DNA from: Macquaria australasica
Taxonomy: Eukaryota > Chordata > Actinopteri > Centrarchiformes > Percichthyidae
Direction of reading: 5' to 3'
DNA: 64,000 nt
Assembly: GCA_005408345.1 (NCBI GenBank)
Contig: SEMN01000145.1
Location: 992,001 to 1,056,000 of the forward strand
The notes under the pieces are model-generated. The model did no database searches, was not told where the DNA came from, and was given only the letters and a program-made list of their open reading frames with translations. Below, in pieces: positions 61,001 to 64,000 of the stretch (position 1 is its first letter; each line of letters opens with the position of its first letter). The position numbers were made by a program, and so were the translations under genes.

Positions 61001-61848
61001 AATCATTATGGATTTTAAGCCGTAGAACATAATGATTTAACAGTTTATTATAATACTCACGTTCATATTTCATATGAATACGAGCAGACTGAACCTGCTC
61101 GTATTTTGGATTCTGCTGCCACTCGGGGGTTAAAATGACACATGACCATTCTGAGGCGACGAGCTAACGTTAGCTTGTTAGTAGTAAAGTGCGAGATGTT
61201 TTGTTTTCTTTCCGGACAACTGGAAGAGCTGGAAGAGCGGGGGGGAAAAGACATTACCCACGAATTCACTAAAAGCCTAGATGTCCCAGTTTTCTACCAG
61301 CACTTAAATGCAGCGTGCCTTTGTGGATCTGTGTGGAGACGAAAGAGTCTCAAAACTCTACACGCCAACGTACCCTGATCTGTAAATAAACACAAAAAGG
61401 AAAACAACAATTATCTACAAAAATTCTGTACTTAAATATTAATATTTATTCAGGTTGTGATGTGTTCAAATTGCTTGGTATTTGACGCATTTGTGAAAAC
61501 CCAAAATTACCCATAAATCATTTATAAATCTTAGTTTTCATTGGTAGATCATATAATACACATTTGTGACCCTTCACAAATGTATTATATGATCTACCAA
61601 TGAAAAATAAGACTCAAATCATAGTTTAGCTGTCTAATTCTCTCCATAATAAACCCACCTGAGGCGGTCTGTTAAATGTTCAAGGAGACATTCATCTTCA
61701 CTGTTAAATTCAATTAATGAACCTGTCTTTCGTCCATCAGGGAACCGTCATCATCATAGCAAATCACGGTGACCGGATCGATATTCCTGCCGGCGCGATG
61801 CTGGAGAACAAGATCGTTTCAGGAAACCTGCGGATCCTCGACCACTGA
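49746..61848 (+). CDS. ugp2: UTP-glucose-1-phosphate uridylyltransferase (UDP-glucose pyrophosphorylase), complete
   Basis: The cytosolic enzyme makes UDP-glucose and pyrophosphate from UTP and glucose-1-phosphate, feeding glycogen and glycoconjugate synthesis. Coding exons: 49746-49764, 51334-51449, 52723-52830, 55555-55740, 55819-55952, 57477-57774, 57861-58058, 59630-59872, 60652-60756, 61741-61848. They total 1515 nt, 504 aa, against 508 in human. Visible features: UTP-binding loop LNGGLGTSMGCKGPKS (residues 109-124), WYPPGHGDIY (214-223), SNIDNLGA (246-253), catalytic-site lysine 392 in FLPVKTSSD, and the C-terminal beta-helix HLTVSGDVTFGKN ending in LRILDH. All splice junctions are GT-AG and in phase. 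An in-frame Met at residue 13 (51351) could start the shorter isoform known in mammals. Fish have two copies of this gene; which one this is remains open. Confidence 0.97.
50438..50760 (+). mobile_element. hAT-like MITE, copy 3, in ugp2 intron
   Basis: It runs from CAGGGTTCTTACAAAGTC to AACTGTACTAACACTG. ACTGTA directly flanks both ends (50432-50437 and 50761-50766), a possible remnant of the target-site duplication, although hAT elements usually make 8 bp. It contains the complete interior also seen in copy 1. Confidence 0.75.
51970..52003. repeat. CA microsatellite in ugp2 intron
   Basis: An uninterrupted AC run. Similar shorter runs lie at about 54698-54720. Confidence 0.85.
54433..54505 (+). 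mobile_element. Fish hAT-like MITE of the GTGGAAGAAGTACTC family, copy C (partial)
   Basis: It begins CAGTGGTGGACAGTAATGAA and carries AAGTACTGTACTTAAGTAC followed by AATTTTGAGGTATTTTAC. Only about 70 bp of the family are recognisable. Confidence 0.55.
55995..56335 (+). repeat. Dispersed element in ugp2 intron, copy 2
   Basis: Partner of 44833-45235, sharing GAGCATTTTGACCAAAAATA, GTCATCAGTGGGCGTGTCC and GGTAACAGTCTTCTACGTC. It inserts 40 bp after the exon ending at 55952. Differences between the copies are scattered substitutions and small indels, so insertion was not recent. Confidence 0.65.
58848..59269 (+). mobile_element. hAT-like MITE, copy 4, in ugp2 intron
   Basis: It runs from CAGGGTTCATACAAAGTC to TTTTACGAACCCTG. 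It is about 100 bp longer than copies 1 and 3. The extra sequence, about 58985-59150, has no counterpart in the other copies and may be a nested insertion or a different internal variant. Confidence 0.75.
60044..60279. mobile_element. Fold-back element in ugp2 intron
   Basis: The left arm (about 60044-60107, GGAGATAAATATCCTGTTGT and TATCTTGTTATCTTGATGTA) is inverted in the right arm (about 60215-60279, CGTCAAGATAACAAGATAAT and ACAGGATATTTATCTCCTG). Each arm is about 60 bp with good pairing, separated by about 110 bp. This is a MITE-like or fold-back element. A few related words occur at about 63848-63905. Confidence 0.7.
61529..61613. repeat. Long near-perfect hairpin in the last ugp2 intron
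   Basis: The left arm (61529-61569) and right arm (61574-61613) are almost exact reverse complements. They have a 2-nt bulge, one mismatch and a loop of only about 4 nt (CCCT). The shared sequence includes CATTGGTAGATCATATAATA. It is immediately followed by a 22-bp sequence (61614-61635) that recurs exactly at 62144-62165. Confidence 0.85.
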
Positions 61849-62056
61849 GGCCTTCTGGGAAAGAAAACGAAGCCATTTGCACCTTGAAGAAGCTTGAAGG
61901 GAGATTCTTTCTCTTCTCTTCACTGATGAACTATTACAGTTTGTTTTTGTCTGTCTTCACCGTGTCACAGGTCATCATCCTCCTCTTTCTCCTCTTCGCT
62001 GCTCTCTGCAGACGTTCTGCTCATCATGAAGCTGCTCAGGAACAAACCTGCTGTCT

Positions 62057-62062
62057 ATTAAA
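62057..62062 (+). terminator. ugp2: ugp2 poly(A) signal (ATTAAA)
   Basis: ATTAAA, the most common variant signal, lies 208 bp after the stop codon. A TGTGTG-type downstream word follows near 62088-62096. No AATAAA occurs closer to the stop. Confidence 0.6.
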
Positions 62063-62169
62063 CACGTGCAGGATGGCTCAACGAGTGTCATGTGTGTAGT
62101 ACTGACTGACTCTGAATTCAGAAAACAGGACTTTTAAACGACTTCAAATCATAGTTTAGCTGTCTTTCT

Positions 62170-63250
62170 ATGGCAGAGGGCAGTAATACGCAGCCAGAGG
62201 GCAGTAATACGCAACCAGAGAGCAGTAATACGCAGCCAGAGCGCAGTAATACACAACCAGAGAGCAGTAATACGCAGCCAGAGGGCAGTAATACACAACC
62301 AGAGAGCAGTAATACGCAGCCAGAGGGCAGTAATACACAACCAGAGAGCAGTAATACGCAGAGGGCAGTAATACAACCAGAGCGCAGTAATACACAAGAG
62401 CGCAGAGCAGCAGTAATACGCAGCCAGAGCAGTAATACACAACCAGAGAGCAGTAATACGCAGCCAGAGCGCAGGGCAGTAATACGCAGCCAGAGGGCCA
62501 GAGAGCAGTAATACGCAGCTAGAGGCCAGCAGTAATACACAGCCAGAGGGCAGTAATACACAAAGGGCAGTAATACGCAGCCAGAGTGCAGTAATACACA
62601 GTAATACACAGCAGAGTGCAGTAATACACAGTAATACACAGCCAGAGTGCAGTAATACAGTAATACGCAGCTAGTAATACACAGCCACAGGCAGTAATAC
62701 GCACAGCACAGGGCAGTAATACGTATACACAGTGCAGTAATACAGTAGCAGTAATAATAAGCAGTACACAGCAGGGCAGGGCACAGCCAGCAGTAATACA
62801 CAAAGGGCAGTAATACGCAGCCAGAGTAATACGCAGTAATACGCAGCTGCAGTAATACGCAGCCAGTAATACACAGCCAGAGCGCAGTAATACGCAGCCA
62901 GAGGGCAGTAATACGCAGCCAGAGGGCAGTAATACGCAGCCAGAGGGCAGTAATACGCAGCCAGAGTGCAGTAATACGCAGCCAGAGTGCAGTAATACGC
63001 AGCTAGAGGGCAGTAATACACAGCCAGAGGGCAGTAATACGCAGCCAGAGGGCAGTAATACACAGCCAGAGTGCAGTAATACACAGCCAGAGGGCAGTAA
63101 TACACAGCCAGAGGGCAGTAATACACAGCCAGAGGGCAGTAATACACAGCCAGAGCGCAGTAATACGCAGCTAGAGGGCAGTAATACACAGCCAGAGGGC
63201 AGTAATACACAGCCAGAGGGCAGTAATACACAGCCAGAGCGCAGTAATAA
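62170..63250. repeat. 21-bp minisatellite downstream of ugp2
   Basis: About 50 imperfect units of GGCAGTAATACGCAGCCAGAG make up 1.1 kb. Variants alternate between GGC/CGC/TGC/GAGC before AGTAATAC and between CGCAGCC and ACAGCC after it. The middle (about 62380-62830) has shortened and rearranged units, while 62870-63245 is regular. Because the unit is 21 bp and lacks stops, it yields long open frames on the minus strand (62118-62801, 62671-63231; repeats of YYCPLAA) and a SNTQPE repeat on the + strand. These have no gene structure. Confidence 0.95.
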
Positions 63251-63285
63251 TAATATTAATGAATCAATAATTATGATTCAGTAAT

Positions 63286-63420
63286 ATTTATTATTCTACA
63301 TACTTTAGGTACTTTAAGAATATTTTGATGCCAATACCTTTGTACATTTACTTCAGTAAAACTTTGAATGCAGGACTTTTACTTGTAGTATTTCTACACT
63401 GTAATATAAGTATAAAACTA
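63286..63420 (-). mobile_element. Fish hAT-like MITE of the GTGGAAGAAGTACTC family, copy D (partial)
   Basis: It has the family words TACTTTAGGTACTTTAAG, TTTTGATGCCAATACC, TTTACTTCAGTAAAACTTTG and GCAGGACTTTTACTTGTAG. Both outer ends are missing or too diverged to place. Confidence 0.5.
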
Positions 63421-63472
63421 AAAACCTGCAGCAGATAAACAGACTGAACAACTCGTCGCTCCGTCATCCTGT

Positions 63473-63544
63473 TTTATTCACATCAGGGTTGAAGGATTCA
63501 AGACATTTTGGATTCTCAGACATGCAGACCGACGCGCTCTCTCC

Positions 63545-63575
<31 letters not shown>

Positions 63576-63712
63576 ACAGTGGTATGGTAGGCACACTGTA
63601 GTGGAGAGCTCAGATGTGTCGTCTCTGACAGTCGATCAAAAGTAGGCACTTCTGAAGCAGACAGTGATGATTGTTGATGCCTCCTGTTGAGTCTCGTACA
63701 GGAAGCTGTCGG
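63473..63712 (-). other. Possible 3' end of a convergent minus-strand gene
   Basis: On the minus strand an open segment reading ADSFLYETQQEASTII and ending CFRSAYF stops at a TGA (63636-63638), and an AATAAA follows at 63473-63478. The segment would need an acceptor at AATCGCAG (just above 63712), which lacks a pyrimidine tract. In other vertebrates VPS54 lies tail-to-tail with UGP2, but this peptide is not one I recognise from it. It may be chance. Confidence 0.15.
63549..63578. repeat. AC microsatellite
   Basis: An uninterrupted CA run. The VC-rich open frame on the minus strand is an artefact of it. Confidence 0.85.
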
Positions 63713-64000
63713 CTGCGATTACGTCACCTCCAGCTCACTTTGACCCAAACAACAGTTTCTGACTGTCGTCTGCCCTCGAACATACAGAGCAGATTTGGCC
63801 AGATGTGTTCCTGAACTGAGTCGACAACAGCATTCATTCATTTTATCCCCTGATCTCATGATCATTAGTTAATCGTCACATTATCTCAGGATTACAAAGC
63901 AAGATATTACGGAAGCCCCGAGAGGCAAGAGAAAAAATAGATCTCCAGAATTATTTTTTTTAAAAAGTCTGACCCAAATAGTTTTCTCTCCTGTGTTTAT

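Noticed and set aside
61529..61613. MicroRNA precursor
   Set aside because: The stem is too perfect and the loop too small (about 4 nt) for a typical pre-miRNA; a fold-back element is more likely. Kept as a finding, not as an RNA gene.
62118..63231. Long minus-strand open frames of 227 and 186 codons (YYCPLAA repeats) and a + strand SNTQPE repeat
   Set aside because: They are translations of a 21-bp stop-free minisatellite. There is no promoter, splice signal or non-repetitive part.

Overview
This is a 64-kb piece of a teleost fish nuclear genome, most likely a percomorph. Coding sequence is sparse and split by GT-AG introns. CA/TG microsatellites are everywhere, and several dispersed repeats are types I recognise as common in fish genomes. 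Two complete protein-coding genes can be read exon by exon, both on the + strand and in tandem: cytosolic malate dehydrogenase mdh1 (9 coding exons, 35619-44362, 333 aa) and UDP-glucose pyrophosphorylase ugp2 (10 coding exons, 49746-61848, 504 aa). MDH1 next to UGP2 is also the arrangement I know from other vertebrates. I cannot tell which of the fish duplicates (a or b forms) these are.

Layout. Positions 1-28900 are a gene desert made of transposon remnants and simple repeats. They include a decayed Penelope-like reverse transcriptase (about 15254-16135) and a minisatellite at 26285-27240 whose core is a perfect 100-bp higher-order repeat. A few GC-richer stretches of unique-looking sequence could be conserved regulatory DNA. 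At 28900-29214 there is a CpG-rich promoter-like block and a convincing first coding exon (18-aa signal-peptide-like start and consensus donor) whose gene I could not follow. Positions 29215-35330 hold a deleted Tc1-like transposon, a hAT-like MITE and about 1 kb of decayed G/T-rich tandem repeat. mdh1 follows with a short CpG promoter. About 2 kb separates its poly(A) signal from the ugp2 CpG promoter at about 46690. ugp2 ends with a poly(A) signal at 62057, directly followed by a 1.1-kb, 21-bp-unit minisatellite.

Function. MDH1 interconverts malate and oxaloacetate with NAD(H) in the cytosol. UGP2 makes UDP-glucose from UTP and glucose-1-phosphate for glycogen, glycoprotein and proteoglycan synthesis. 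They share no operon-like control and each has its own promoter. The most interesting reading is at the mdh1 stop codon. It is UGA followed by CGG, a known leaky context. The in-frame 21-codon extension ends in SRL, a canonical peroxisomal targeting signal, matching the readthrough-made peroxisomal MDH1 isoform known in mammals. A second notable point is that mdh1 exon 5, whose loss would keep the frame but remove active-site residues, has a weak donor fused to a 73-bp CA repeat.

No bacterial-type system, CRISPR array, tRNA or rRNA was seen. Long open frames inside the minisatellites and CA repeats are artefacts. I found no evidence of an entirely new system; the findings are local features of otherwise ordinary fish DNA.
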